NCBI GenBank assembly: GCA_013365325.1
Contig: JABVXV010000181.1
Coordinates: 1-64,000 of the forward strand
Direction: 5' to 3'
Length of the DNA: 64,000 bases
DNA from: Dipetalonema caudispina
Taxonomy: Eukaryota > Nematoda > Chromadorea > Rhabditida > Onchocercidae
The translations under genes were made by a program, and so were the position numbers. Below the pieces are notes generated by a model. It was not told where the DNA came from, searched no databases, and saw nothing but the letters and a program-made list of their open reading frames with translations. This document shows positions 1 through 15,300 of the stretch, one piece after another; positions within the stretch are counted from its first letter, which is position 1, and every line of letters starts with the position of its first letter.

Positions 1-144
<144 letters not shown>

Positions 145-1757
145 AGGAAAAAAATAAAATAAAGCAATAAATGACGTCTGATTTTTCTATTCTTAATCTA
201 TAATTAAAATCTTATCCTCTTTTATATCAAGAAAAGAAATCATTTCCGTTAAAAACTTGGTAAATTCATTATTTTTCTTCCCATTCGTTAATACTACGTC
301 ATTTAATAGATGATATATGGATAAATTTGGTTACAACACTTCCATTTTATTTCTTGTTAAAGATTTCTTATATTTAGCATAAATACAAAATATTTAGCAT
401 ATGAAATATGATTTTTGAATGTTTCTGATTGCAAAATAAGCTCACTTTGAAAATCTTTCTGAAAAAAATATGTTCAAAATTTACTATATTTAAAGTAAAG
501 TACTATAATTAAGAAAAAATTGTACCGCAAGAAAAATAGGTAAAAGGGGAGGATTTGATAAACGAGAAGATAAATATTATCTAAAAAGCTGACAAAAAAA
601 AAAAATTTTTATATTTAAAAATTACAAAATAAGAATTTGGACGTTATAATCTCAGTAATAATTGTTGAAGAATATTGGAAAATATTAAAAAAGAAGAAGA
701 AAAGAAATCAGTCAAATGAATCGGAAAGTAGAGCTCAGAAATAAACATAGCACTAAAGAAGAAATAAACTTTAACATTATTTTACTGAAAAAATAATTCA
801 TGAAGCAATTTTTTAGAAAATGTTGCCCTCTTCATTATTATTAGACGCTTTTTGATCATTTATTTCAGTTATCTTATCTATCATTTCAGTAGTAAGAACT
901 GTATTATACCAACAATACGGTAGTAATCCCAGACATATCGTCAAGTATGAAAGTATGATGGTACTGTATAGTTTGGCCACCACAAACTAGAGTACTTCAT
1001 CCATTTTGTTAGTTGAAAACTGCCATTGTGAAATGAGAAATGCTGTGCAAAAAGAAGTGCTGTTGTATCTCATGGAATATATGAACTACAGCATTACTTT
1101 AATTAGAATCAAAATATTCCTATTCTCGACAATAAACAAATATGTAATTTAAGTGATAGGTACGATAGTGAAGTAAATAGCAAGAATAGATTTTATTAAA
1201 GTTCAATGGTTACTAAATTGATTTCATTTAATATAAAAAAATACAAAAAAGCACATAGAAAGGAAATCATTCTCATTTTCAGCAGAAATGTGTAAGTCTA
1301 TCATTTCTTGAAATAAACATAACGAACATGGCAATATATATATCACAATGAAATTCAATGAGAAGGAAATGTACGTCGGCACAAAAAAATTATGATCTAA
1401 CGTAAATTTGTAAAAAACTGAGCTCAATAGCAAAAATGATTAGGGTAGCAGCGGTTAAAAAATATCCATACTTCTTTCCTTCCTCTCGCCTTTCCATTAT
1501 TTTATTGGCAACAATACCAAAGCAAAGGCCATCTATCACTTATATAATCTCTTTTATATAATATTAATAGATATAATAAACAGATAAATAGATTCCGTCT
1601 TGACTTTAAGTATCGGTTCCATTCCTGGCTGATCACAGAAACCCTACTATTCAAGTCTTTTCTAAGGAATAGAACTGAAAAGTCTATCTACCACCGGATT
1701 CAAAACAGTCAAAAAAAGCGACCATATATCAATCAAACAACAGAAGAACAGAACAAT
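145..1757. other. Intergenic, no gene seen
   Basis: AT-rich DNA downstream of the minus-strand mrpl-44 gene. Reading frames here are short and low-complexity, with no splice-consistent coding pattern. The 3'UTR of mrpl-44 should lie just left of 1758. Confidence 0.6.
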
Positions 1758-4700
1758 TCAACATATCTGATATATTTTTGGTTTATTGATATAACGAAAA
1801 CTTCGTTTAGCAAACGTCCCACGCGAAAATTTGTGTCGCAATCGTCGTCGCAATGGCATACCAACCTGAAAAACTCGACATATTCGGAAATGCCTCTTGA
1901 TATCTAAACAACGAAATCTTAGAAACAAATCTCAAAAAATGGTATACAATTTGCACTATTTTAACCGGATAAATCTAATTCACAGATTAACATCTAGACT
2001 TCAGTTCAAATTATGATGATTAAGCTGTCCGAATCAGCAGTTCAAAGATGCCGTAAAAAAACATGAATAATGTACGATAGGATTTTTGAGAAATGTGCAA
2101 AATATATCGTTAGATAAAACATTTTTATGTATTACAGCGTTCAGATAACTGATTATAACTGAAGCGAATATTTAATGATAAAGGAAGCAAAAGAATTTCG
2201 GACACTATGACCTACCTCTAATTTATCGCACTTCGAAAAAAAAAGTTAATAATCAACAGATATACAAAATTCTTCACTACTTACCTCAGCTTCAATTTCT
2301 TTCTTGTACCTCACAGCCACTTCATTCACGTCGATCGGTTCCTGCTCCTCTTCCAGATCAACAAATTTTAATACTAGGCTGCAAAAAAGGAACATCTCGC
2401 TCAGTCACCAATAGCTCAACTTAAATATAGATCAAAACGAAAGATACGATGATTGAAATTTTCATTGATTCATTCGTTTTTCAAGAGTATTAAGAAACGT
2501 GATCTATAAGTGAGAATGACTTCAATTTTTAAGAGTTCGATTTTTTTCAGCATCGACTGCTTCGTGCAATGCTGTCTATTGCTATCTTTTGCTGTACTTA
2601 TTTAATTCCAGCAGTAGGCGCGAAAACTGGATCAAACATTACCCAACGTATCAAAATACAAAATAACAGATAGAAAAAAGAAATTGCTAAAGCTTTAGCA
2701 AAAATAATACCTGGGACCGCAAATCTCTTGCAAAGAATAGTGTGGTTTGTTGAAACAATCGAGATCACTAAGCGAATCAAGCTCATTAAATGGGAACTTC
2801 TTGTCTGCTGTAACTCCCCAACACCGCATCAATGCATCCATAGCGGCCATATCAGTTGCTATAGATACCGTTTCTCCAGGACCTTCAAGCATTTTGTTAA
2901 AAATAAAAAAAATAAAAGTCTAAAACAAAAAACTTTATAAATAATTACATGGCTACTTGAACACGTACATAAATAACCGAAAAATGAAAAGTACGAAGTT
3001 TCCAAAAATTCTATTCATTAGCAGGATTACTCCCCTATGAGCACGCCAATTGACCTGACCCTTTTTCTTTCTCCTCCATCCCTTTTGTATTTATCTTTAT
3101 TATAAAGAATTAAGTATCGGCGACTTGAAAGAACAAGAGAACAGCAAAGGATTTGAAGATCACAGTAGTACCATAAATCAACAAACGCATAGAATATGTT
3201 GCTAATTTCTTTGCTCTGCGCTTACTGCCCTTGTAAATCTATCACACTTAGGGGTCAAAAAGTGGCGTATGGAAAGCAGTTGTCTTTTTTCTATGATGAG
3301 TAATTGATTTTGATATTGGCTAAGAAATATGAAGTGGAGACCATCTTAGGAGACAATTCTAATCGTTTGCCATTCCAATCCCTTAAATATCCTTCCCAAT
3401 CATTGCTAAAAAAGCAATAAATGAGCCGCTATTGAGGATATTGATTTTTTAAGGTTTATCTATTCCATACACTAATCATCTACTTCTAGTAACAAAAATT
3501 TTGTTGCCACTCTACCTTATGAAAAGCTTTCAAATACCTTACAGAAATTTTATATTAAATACCAAAATCAAAACTAAAAACTTAATGGTCAGATCGCCGC
3601 ATCAATTTAACGTATCAACTTACTAATTTACTATCAATTTTATATTTATTGCACCTAAACTACCGTTAACAACCCAATGATAAGTATGTATCTCCCACGA
3701 AATCGTTTATAACTGTATATCAATTCGAATATTCTAAGCATGGACAAAAATGTGTTTTCCTTCTCTTCAAAGAAAAAGGGAAAAAAACTGCCTTAAATCG
3801 TTAATTTGTAAGCCAAAAAAAATTATCAGTTCAGAATAACTAAAAATGAACTAACGATATTTCAGCTTGCTCAGTTTTATATAATTAGATATAAAAAAAA
3901 ACTGCACTGCAGCGAATTACATATGTTACCTCTCAGAAAGAGTTTGCCGTATTAAATTATACATATTTTATGAGGAGATAGTGAGTTCCATCTAAGGAGC
4001 TAATTCACCAAAGTCCATCACTACAGTTATGTAAAGTTCACAAATTAGTAAAAAGACTTCATAAGTCTTATTAATCAGTTTAAAACTTTATAGCCCACAT
4101 CACAAGAAGCAATAGAAAAAAATGTTCGTAGTGGAATTTCATGTCAAAGATCATATTGTATTAGTAAAGGAATCAAAGTAGTGATTTGTGATTCTCGAGG
4201 TCTCGTTTGTCTTTGATTATTAAGCACTTCATCATCTTTATTTTTGCTTAAATTTGGAGCACTGTCAACTTAATTCCTTATCAGAGCCAGCTGCTGTCAT
4301 CATTTGCAAAGGATGATAAAATAATATTGCTAATCGTGAAACGATGAGGAGAGTGATGCACAGTAAATTTAAAATAAGCTACCTATTTCACCGCCATAAT
4401 CGTTTCATTTGTGATTATTTGCTTAGTTATTCCGTTCACAATATAGGTATATTGCGTAATGAGAGAGTCTCACCTTCTCGTTGAATTATGCAATAAATCC
4501 AAATATTAACCTTGTCCAATAAGTTTCTTATTAGCGTAGATTCCAACAACAAATACTGGTTCAGCACTAATCTCACCGGCAGAACGCAAGAGGCGAGGTT
4601 CTACTTCCATACCAGAATTGCAAGACATGAAACATCGAAGCACTGCAAGTGGTTCTGCTAACGGAAACACTTCTTCAATATCCAAATCAATCAGCTGCGC

Positions 4701-6189
4701 CAAGATTACATTCCGGATTAAAGCAATGGCTCTGCAATTCAACCCAATCAATTTATGGCCATAATCCTTATTCTGTAACTGCCGCATGTTCTTAGAGATC
4801 TCATTCGCTATTCACATGGAAATGGTAAAGTTATAAATACCGTACTGGACTGTCCGATTGTTATTCTTTACCTAGTCTATCCACATTAATATGCTTATCA
4901 AACCTTCAAAAAATCCTCTCTGTCATCTTTATCTCTTTCTTAAATCTAATTATAATGTTACTAATAAAAAGAAATTTAGACATAAGTTCTCCTTCACATT
5001 TTGGATCCCACTAATATATTTTGCTTACGGTTAAAAATCCTAAAAATATAATTTTGTAGTTAACACTAACTGAACGAACATCCCGGTGATACTTTGAAAG
5101 AACAGAGTTTACCTTTGGTAAGGTAATGTTGCGATGAGTGCTTTAAAGGCATTACATAAAGAAGAACTCGACGGAGGAAATTCGGCAGTACGGATCAAAT
5201 TATTTATGCCCAAATAAGTAGCCAACGTTGCGATCTGTTCATCAGCTGTTAGCTTCAAAGCTAAACAAGTGATGAGTTCTTCCGGAACATGAAGTAGACC
5301 GAATCGTAAATATGCGCACGTACTCTTCCATAGAAGTTCATTTCCTGTAGTACATCGTTTATCATATACCTACTAAGCAATCTGCTACTAGACGATCTAA
5401 GATCATCTAGGTTCACAAGAATTCTGTTTTTGAAGCTCTATAGTCAAAATACTTGTCTGCTGTTCACTAACAGTCTAATTATTCAATGGTAATCCAATTT
5501 CCCAGTACCGGCATAGTAGTCAAACAGTATCCCTTCAATCATTCTTGAATAGTGAATCTTTTTCTATCCAATTATTTGGTTCACCTATGAATTCTACAAT
5601 GTTTACAAGAAACAGAACGGTGCCAACCAAGCTGAATAAGCTGTTTGTTGTGTTCCTTCATTTCATAACTCTCTTGTTTACTTGGTTGAGCATTTGCTGA
5701 TTCCTCCGCTATATCAGCTCGTTGATAGAAGGAACTATCAGTTAGTGCCCGAATTAGCACATCTTTATCCGTTTCTGGAGCACCAATTCGATGGCCAAAG
5801 GCATAAATTTCCGAATCGTAATTCCTGCATTTAAATGATCTCAGGCATTCGAAAAATTTTCCAGACTTTCTTCTGTTCTTATTCCCTCTCCCAACTCCTT
5901 TAACTGTAGTCGAAAAATGAGTAGTAAAAGAGATCTTTATAATCATCAAACGAGATAATCTATAAGACCATGAATGTTGGAACATTGTATTTACGTGGGA
6001 TAAAAAGGGAATACAAGGCAAGATGCTTTATGAATGCATACAGTTAGCATCATACCAATTAGGATATGCAGATCGACTTAGTACAGGATCAGCTCCAGCT
6101 AACATTCGTCGATGATATAAATCTTTCAGATACGGCCTTTCCCATCGCGCTCGAATGTATCGACCTTTAAATATCTCGTGATATGCTCG
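1758..6189 (-). CDS. mrpl-44: Mitochondrial large-subunit ribosomal protein mL44
   Basis: Encodes mL44, a structural protein of the mitochondrial ribosome with an RNase III-like domain followed by a double-stranded-RNA-binding domain. Seven exons join in phase: 6056-6189, 5628-5824, 5113-5344, 4511-4731, 2711-2882, 2285-2378, 1758-1865, giving about 385 residues (human mL44 has about 330). Recognisable parts in order are a basic N-terminal block ([10 protein letters not shown]), the junction peptide [16 protein letters not shown] typical of mL44, the RNase III-like helices, the RNA-binding domain (KKLIGQGPGETV) and a basic tail ([16 protein letters not shown]). The donor after 5628 is GTTGGC, weak, but the only one that keeps the frame. 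The start codon is not certain: a tiny upstream exon at 6272-6283 (MDIM) fits in phase 0 but is unproven. No obvious mitochondrial presequence is visible. The intron 2883-4510 holds nothing I recognise. Confidence 0.9.
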
Positions 6190-9100
6190 CTAATAGATTT
6201 AATAGTTCAAATATATGCGCTCATTTGTTAAGAATTACCGGATAGTACTAAAAAAAACTCTCTACTCTCACCATAATATCCATTCTTTGATCATAAATGA
6301 AAGATTTTCAATAAACAATTACAGCATAACCAAAATTATAAATTAAATCTTAACTAAATATCATCGATTATATTGGACAAAGAATTTCAACAATATTACA
6401 TCAATATTACTTACATACAACTATATTCTTCCACTTAAAATTACACCTTTGACGAATTTTACATTTTATTTAAATTTTTATTAAACTGCATGCTATGTAC
6501 ACCTTATAAAATGAAATATGAAGAATGGATTAGGCTTAGCAAATAGAGTGCAAGTTAAAAATGACTTAAACAGGGAAAACTTACAGAATATTGACAGTAC
6601 TGGCCTTTTCGTAACGAACAACAACGATGACACCAGCGACGTCATCAACAGTAAATACCTAATTGCCAGATACCTCTTACCACCAGCTAACGAAAGAGTA
6701 TAATGCCGTGAAGTTAAATTAGGGCAAGGGATAAGCCGGGAAGAGGGAATTTAGATGGATTCGAAAATTAGGCATACCGTAGGTAGACTATTTTATTAAA
6801 TGGAATGGTACGGTATCCCGCGAATTCTTGGATGATTTCATGAGTAAGAGGGAGAATTGAAGAAGTATTTCTGATATAATCTTGAATATTGCTAGATTTT
6901 CTCCCATTTAAATTCTCTTAAATCTCATGAATAACTTACTACTCTTCATTACAATATCGATTAGTACAATTGAAATAATCGTTAAATATATGATCATAAC
7001 ACTCTACAAACTTATATCATTTCTCTTTTAGAAGTTTTATAAGAGGACGTATCAATTAATTAGGTATCACTTGCAATGAAAAAAAGAAAGATAAAACTTC
7101 AAAAGGATTAACTTATTATCATCGTATTCTTCACTGTTTTTTCTTCCTTTTTAAACAAATAGAATTTTTGAAATAAATTTGATGTAAAATTTTTTCCTTA
7201 TACATATTTTTCAATATTTATTCTCATTGTTTAGTTCATTTGATGTAAAATTTGATTGTTTCGTTATTTAATTTGATTATTTAAGTATGCGTAGAACGAT
7301 ATTGATGTTTGTTTTTTTCGTATTACTAAAATTTTCTGCGTACTTGCTATAAATGAAAATGCTATAAAAACGAATTACATGCTGTGTGATTTCTTTCTGT
7401 TAGACTTTAATATTAATTTAACTCTACGATCAATTATCTTCGATGGAAATATGCCGAAATCGATGATATTATGCACTGTTGGATATGACGTAGCTATACG
7501 TTATTTTGCGAAAATTCCGAAGTCTGATGACATATGTCATTTCTTAAGAATGCTAAATCTGTCGATGCATACATTACATCTATTTATCGTTTTCCGGTAA
7601 TGCCGGATCGAGCAGTGTTTTGTATTGTTGTTTGAAAATAGTAGATCTAACGATACCATACATCGCCTTTCAAAGATACCGAATCGATTGTCTCCTGAGA
7701 GAATTTTACCGGTTCCGCAATCGGATATGCTTCATATAATGGTTAAAGCAAATATTAAATGGCTAGGAAAAATGTAATGATATTTTCACGAAATTATTAC
7801 GCGCAATAAATTTCGTTCGATAGTTGTTTGTTTAGTATACTACAACAAGTCGTCAGTATGATATATTTCTTGTATACGGTCCAATTATACAACTGCTAGC
7901 ACAGCAACAGAGACAATCACATTGAAACTATTTCGATTAGGTTAGAGGTCATAAATAGATGAGCTTCTTCCTATTGTAATCATCGTATTGGTCATGCACA
8001 GACCATTTCTACGGTAGTAAAATTCTCGATCCTTTCAGTAGTTAAAGACAATTCATTTGATGTTAATTTTAAATGCATCGTCTCTGAGCAGTGTGTGGAT
8101 TAAATGACAAGAAAAATAGTACATAAGAGGAAGAGTTTTACGATATCGGTTTGGGTAATAAGATATAAAGCAAAAAAAAGTGGAGACAGCCATTTTAAAT
8201 TTCCATCCCGCCCGGACCCTCCAATAGATATCTTTTTCCTTTTCTATATCTTTGAGGTTATGGCAATATGAGTTTTTCCATACTGACATGTCATCTCTTT
8301 GCCTCTCTGTTTTTCCCTCGAAACCAAAATTTGTGGTTACTTCTATCTATTTATAACGAATCTTTTTAGATACCGTTGCAGAAAGGAAAACAAATATATT
8401 GTTAGAAGTATTTGAATGAGAGGATGGAAAAAAAAAATGGATACTAAACGCCCTCATTCTGACCTTTATCTTTGAACCATATTCCAATATATCAATCATT
8501 TTGCTGACCTCTATATTTTACACACTCTATTGTTCCTCTCTTGTTCCAATCGAGATTGACCTCAACTAAATTGGCGTGTCTATTACTTGGAAGTTATGAT
8601 CCTTCACAAATCATCGACCTATAATTCTCATTTGGTTACTGTGACAAATCTTCAAAACTACTTCCTTAAACTATTTGTAGTATTTCGTTTTGCATTCAAA
8701 AATATCTCGAGGAAATGAAAAGTATGAATAATGAAATTTCTGTGTATATTCGATCATTCTCTGTATTAGGCTTAAATAATATTTAGCCTGTCTCTACCAA
8801 ATAAAAAAGGAAAAAAAAAAAACATAACTGATTGTGTTGCATAAATATTTTATTTCTTTTTTATGTATGTGGAAAAATTCCCGTGACCTGACCCCAGGAA
8901 ATTCCAAGATGGCATAATAATGAACATTTTAATGACATGATCACATTATCAGCAGTATTTCAGTGAAACGGATCGATTGTACCATATGATCCAGATAGTC
9001 GACTGTAATGAATGAATGATCCAATAGCAACAGCAATATCATTGTACGAATTAGAATGACTTAACCCTGAATGATATTATTGGTAAGTGATAGGTCATAC

Positions 9101-12100
9101 AAATCACTGCGAAATCTCTTCCTCTTAAAAAAAAGAAAAGAAAGAAACAGACAGATTAAGTTTAGAAGGATCACTTGATATTCATCTTCGAAAAAAATCT
9201 TTAACTGTAATTATGACGTTGACCTTTATAAAGAAAAAATTATTTCTTTCTCTTCTCCCACATTTTCCTTCCTCATTTTCTTTTTTTTTTCATCTTTCAT
9301 TGCTTTTCACTCAACAACTACTCTAATCCTCTCAAATAATTAGATGAATAAATCCCGTAATAGAGATTGTATGAAAAAGCATGCCAAATGTAAATACCGT
9401 ATATTTGCAATAATACAGTACTGGATGAGATGAAATGATTATATTTTATAATTTAACATGAGGAATTTTGAAAATAATATAAATATGCATCGTACAGTTC
9501 AACATTTTTTTTTACACCGTATTTAATTAAACTTAATGTAATTTTGCTTATCTATTTATTTTTAATATATACATATATTTCATCTTTTTACAACTACCTT
9601 TCTCTTTAGTATTGAGGAATTGAATTTGTTTATCGGAATGAATCAATAATATAATTAGTACTGTCTCAGCTTTTCATTCATCTCTTTCGTATTTTGAATA
9701 AAGTCCTATCTAAATTAGGTACACATTATTGTCCTTCTTGTCTTTCCAATTGATCTATTAAAATGGTAAAGTTCTATCAGAAGAAAGTATATGGCGCCAG
9801 AAAATTGTAAGGAAGAAAAGAGCAGTTGTTCGCTTTTGTTCTCATTTCTAATACTTATTATTCTATTTGAAGGTAGAAAGGATCGGAATATTTTAGTCTA
9901 TTCATGGTTAGATAGGTTTACTTCATACTGTATAACTTACTACTATAATTTACGATGTAACCAAAAATGAGGAGAGTAAGAGAGAGGGAGAGAGAGAGTT
10001 GAAGAAGAAGGAGGAGGAGCAAAATGAAGTTCATTAGTAAAAATTAAAACTTGGAAAGTATAATTAAAACTATTCTTCTAAGATTACTTAAATATCGTAT
10101 TACCTTATGGCGTTGTAGTTGTATACTAAATGCATGCTATCTAAGTCTACCTTATATTTCAAACATGACTGTATAAATGACTGGGCTACTTACTAGTCAA
10201 TCATCTTATTATTAGAAATGGGTAAATATGGTAGAATTAATTGAGTATCGTAATGTCGATATGCCGCGATTTCTATTCCTTACCGAATGGATTATAAATC
10301 TAATTGTTAATTACAAAATTGCTTACAAAGATTTTGAGTGCCATTCAAACAATTGGCACTAATTTATTCACTCATCAGAAGCTGTAAATACGAATCGGGT
10401 ATCGAGCGTCGATGAAGAGAGTATCGTATTGAAAAGGGTAGCATCGATAGGTAGATAAGAATCATTATAACCGATCAAAAGCTTCCCAAGGTCTTTTCTT
10501 CGTCCTTCACTTTTTTCCTGACAAAATCTCTTTCTATCAACTCCAGATGAAGAAGTTATACTCTAATATTGTCTATCATTTATTACTATCATTATGAGTG
10601 TTATCATCGATTTGTGATTTACTGGTTTTTTTTCTTTTTTCGTAAATTTTTGATATTTATAGGATCAAGTGCCATATATCGTCAAAAACATAACCAAAAA
10701 TAGCAAATTTTTCAAAATAAACTATTAGAAATTTTCATTTCATCTGTGAATATTACTTCCTTATACGGAATCTCTTTCTAGAATTTATGATTAATTTTTG
10801 AATTTCTTTTATACCTAAAGTTTCATTTAGCTTCTTAATTTCAACTTTTTTCAACAATGAAGAACAATTGAGGGATTCATTGATCTAGTCTTCCCTTTTC
10901 ACAGGATTATTTTTATGTACTGAAACTAACAACACTTATTCGTCATATTTTTGACAAATTCAGCTTTATAGATAATCAAGCGATAACTGACTTTCTTGGG
11001 CAACTTTTCGAGCGATTTTTCAAGATTTTTAGGAGCGAATTGAAAGTGACAACGAATGATTACTACAGATACAGAAAACAATGCATTCATTTATTTACAA
11101 TGGAAATGACTGGGCTTTTTTTTGAAATTTCCATTTTATAAAGTAACTGAATTTTTGTAAACTATGTAAAAATTTATATATATGATAGCTAATAACGAGA
11201 GAAAATCTGTTTCATCAAACACATATCCGAAATGAACTATTCCAGTTCTGACTGAATAGAGTGGTTAATCTTCGTAATACTGCTCTAACGAGGATCGATG
11301 CATAATTTTTGTATTAGCATTAGTATTGCTACTCTTGGAATTTTCCATTTATCCTAGATATTGAAATTTTCGAAAGAAAAATTGGAAAAAAAATGAACTC
11401 TTTGCCGCATATATTATTAATAGTTAATCAAATTGCATACTTATATGTACTGTAAATTCTAAACGGATATTTCACTTCATTCGTTCACATTATTTTCAGT
11501 ATATAAAGGGATGCATATTAATTATTAGATATAATAAAATGATGAAAAATTGATATTATTTAACTTTATCATTCAGAAGAGAATTGAATGGACTTACGTC
11601 GTTCATCAGTTATGTGCTGCTATGCATCGTTCCTCTCCTTTTTTTCCTCAAATTTACAGAATTCTGCAGAAGTTCATTTCAGGTTTTTTAGATTCCAGTG
11701 ACTTGTCGAATTACTGTTTTGTTTCGCGAATTCAAACAATTTATTTTTGGTTGATGTGGTAAGTTAATGATTCGTTCCTGCTGATTTCAGAAGATAAAAG
11801 TTTGTTTGGAAGAATTACATACTTCAACTTGAACCGCAATTATGGGTCTGTCGTAGGAATACATAATGAGGTCCGGAATTAGCTCCTGATTCATGTTGGA
11901 AATAAAATGAGGATATCAAGAAAGTAGTAGAACTTTCTAGGAAGTCTAATGATGTTTTTAAAAAAATCTTATCAAGTTATCAATCCCTTGTCATCTTTTA
12001 AATACATAAATTTGGATAGGGATCTATTAGCAGAATGACCTAGAGTAATTTAATTTTCAAATTATATTATTCATCAAATTGATGCTCCTTGTTATCTATG

Positions 12101-12319
12101 TTTGTAGGTAAGCACCTTTTATGATGGATTCATTCTTAATTCTTATATTAAATGCAACTATATAATGTGTATTCTAAAACCTTCCAACACATGTATGAGT
12201 TTTTAAATCTATTTCATACGAAATGTTGTCAGAAGTTGTTTCTTGTTCAGTTTCAGTTCTTTTTATGAAAAGGCATAGTGTTAGCCTTTGAAAAGGATTC
12301 ACTTAAATTACCTTTTCAG
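6190..12319. other. Divergent intergenic region, no gene seen
   Basis: About 6 kb between the 5' ends of mrpl-44 (minus) and the cyclin (plus). Open frames reach 60-80 codons but show no family resemblance, biased composition or paired splice sites. It should contain the promoters of both genes, but I cannot point to specific elements. A possible first exon of mrpl-44 lies at 6272-6283. Confidence 0.55.
9969..10020 (+). repeat. Purine-only GA/GGA simple repeat
   Basis: A nearly pure purine tract of about 50 bases: GAGA units followed by GAA and GGA units. It stands out against the AT-rich intergenic background; function unknown. Confidence 0.8.
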
Positions 12320-12320
12320 A
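12311..12320 (+). promoter_or_regulatory. Probable spliced-leader acceptor of the cyclin gene
   Basis: CCTTTTCAG followed at position 12320 by a 10-base leader and then the start codon at 12330. There is no matching upstream exon in frame, so trans-splicing to a leader is the simplest reading. Confidence 0.6.
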
Positions 12321-12329
12321 TGCTATATA

Positions 12330-15300
12330 ATGAATGGTGCCTCAGATGAGAATATCGAAAACAAGTTCGGAGAAGAAAATGAGGGAAGTGGACAGTTTTT
12401 ACGACGGAAAGGACAGCGAAAATGTCGTCCTCATGCTCTTGCTTATCGTGATACAAATATTGGTGGATCAGTTTGTAAGGAACGTGAATTGCTACAAGAG
12501 AAAAGAATTTTCGTATCGATTTCTGGGAAATCTCTGCTGCTCGACAAGAGAAGGAAGCGCGAAAATTTCCAGGTATTTCATGTTTCTATTTGTAGGTGGT
12601 TGGTAATGTGAATGTAAAGGATGCAATTGAATGAGTGGAATCTCTTGCATTTTATATTAGTAAAGAAATGAGGCTACGAAGACTGATCGTCGATGGAACC
12701 GTAAATTATGCACAAATATTAAAAATCCAAAAATTTCAAGTTTTTCCAATTCTTTTGGACTCTTAATTTGGGTAGAAATGTTTTGTTCCTCTGAACACAA
12801 GGCATAGGATCTGCTTGTTATGCATCACTTCAGCACTGGCAGTTGTTGTTTCATTCATGTGAATTAGGGTTCCCAGTCAGTAACTGCTACAAGTAGCCAT
12901 CATTTAAATTCAAGCATTAGATCAATCACGAAAGTATGTGGGATGTAATTTACATACTTTTGACGATAAATACTTGTTTTTGTCACTCTGGGTAATTAAC
13001 TTTTAACTGTGATACACTTTCTAGCAAAGAAATCAGCAACCCCCGACAAGAAGTCGATGGCTTCCAACGGGAATATCTGCCTTTGCTGTTTTTTGTGATG
13101 AAGATAATGGCCAAGAGGCTGGAACTTCGAAAGATTCTGAGGTTTCATAGTTTTCCTTTATGCTTGAGAACAAGCATTATCAAAAATATAGATCATTCAC
13201 TGATAATCTATATCTTTGGTTTCCGCTTTTAACGATAGTTGAATACACTACGCAATTCCTCCGTGGATGAAAAAGGAAAAAGCTTCCAATGCTTCAAAGT
13301 GTAAATAGTAGCTTATTGAAGCAGAAAGTGAGGGTTGGCACTTTAACCGTTATATCGAACAACAGTCTACACTATTCTTGGCAAAATATGGATAGTTCGC
13401 TAATATATTGTTAAAATAAGTCCAATCTACACCTAAATTAAAAAGAGAATTTTGTGTCAAATGACAATAAATAGAAAGAAAAATGGTTATATTTTATTCT
13501 CTCGCGATTTTCTTTACCCTTCTCATTGTAGTTCCAGAAATATTATTCCAGATTCAAGTGACAAGTACTACGGAAACAATCACAAAACCATGATATAATT
13601 TAAATTAAAAATCAAATAGAAAATTTAAGTAAATAATGGTGGGATAGTAGCTTTAGAGTTGAAATGAAGAAGTAAAGAAGATCATGGAATTTTATGCTTT
13701 AAAGTTGGTTATTGACTACATTATTTTCGAAATAAAGCATAATGAATTGCACCAAATTATGAATACGGTTCAGTATAATAACATTCTTTAATGTTACGAA
13801 GCTTGCTTATTTTAATTACAAAAATTCAGGATTTCTTCAGTCTCTACCTTATTATTGTGGGCGTCGAAATTCCATTATTCTTGAATGTAGCTCGTAGAGC
13901 ACTCAAAATGTGAAATGGAGTTCAACATTTTGAGATACTGCCGTATCTGTTTTAGAGTTTAATAGATTAATTTAGAAATTTTATTAGAATGATTTATTTC
14001 AGTCTTTGAATTATCTACAAAAACAACGAAATTTGATGCAGCTTTTAGGAGCACTGTCTTTAATCATTAAAAAGAATCTTTGATGAGGAAGTAATGGTGA
14101 TTAATATCTTTTCAATTCCATAGTTTTAACTGTGTTTTAGATGATCTTTTTCTTTCAATTAATAATACATTTATGTGTTACCACCGGATGTTCATCCAGC
14201 CGGTATGTACAATTTTGTATTTGCAGAAGAATGATCGGCAACAAGCAGAGGGAAGTAAGAGAAGTGGAGAGATGTCGACGCAATATTTACAGGTACCAAG
14301 AAAAATTAGACGTCCTCTTGCAAATTCGTCACCGAATCGTGACGATTCAGATTCGGAGAATAGCGGGCCACCTTCTGCAAATTTGTCATCAAGTCATGAA
14401 GAATCAGATTCGGAGGATAGCATGTCATCTGATACTACTCTTGAAACTAATGAGGTCTGTCCATAGGATTAAATTTTCTGTTACAAAAAATATTTCTACC
14501 ACTGTACTGCATTCAAAAAAGAAATTTCGCAATCCAACATCATTCTAGAAATAGCCGCTATAAATACATTTATGACAGCATTCAATAGAATAACTATGAA
14601 TTATTATGTCTGTTGAGATTAAGAATGGTAGTACTATTGGTAGTTTTTGAAAATGAGTGAAACTGTTCAGAATAACCTTAAATGGTTGACTGAATGAGAA
14701 TCAACGCTATTTAAAAATCTTCAGTTACAACAGACTTGCAGTGGTGCATGCACAATGGTACTACTTAGTCCCTAAATTAAGATCAAGCAATTAGAGAATG
14801 AAGTCAAAAACATCTGATAGGATATGTAAGATGCTTTTTCTTTCACTCGTCATAGAAATAATGATAAAATATTAACCATAATAACAGAGTTACCGACTCA
14901 AAATATAACGTTTCAATCTAATTAATTTGCAAACACAAGAATAAAAGTACTTAATAGTGAAATCTTCATTTTTTTTCTTTTCAGGATGAAGATGGTTATT
15001 ATTCAAGAGATAGCACTACTTCTTCGGCTGATAGCGGTAACACTGATGATGAAGAAATGGCACCTGATGATGATTCAGTTTCAGATGATATCCAAGGGGC
15101 ACCTAGAAATGTTCCAAATGCTTCTAGTCAAGCAGCAGCTACAAGTAGCAGCATAATGTATACTATAGTAAGTACCATTTTATAGTGAAGTTGTTTTGGA
15201 CGCCACAGGTACCAAGAATTACAGGAAATGGGATTAGTGGAGAAGTCAAGGGGGTAATTAATCAATGAAACCTGAAGCAGAAATTTTCTCCAACTCACAT

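Noticed and set aside
6518..6703. 61-codon plus-strand frame upstream of mrpl-44
   Set aside because: Asn-rich, no acceptor or donor partners, no similarity I recognise.
12334..12606. 90-codon alternative frame over the first cyclin exon
   Set aside because: The other frame (start 12330) ends in a proper donor in phase 0 and continues into the cyclin; this one does not.
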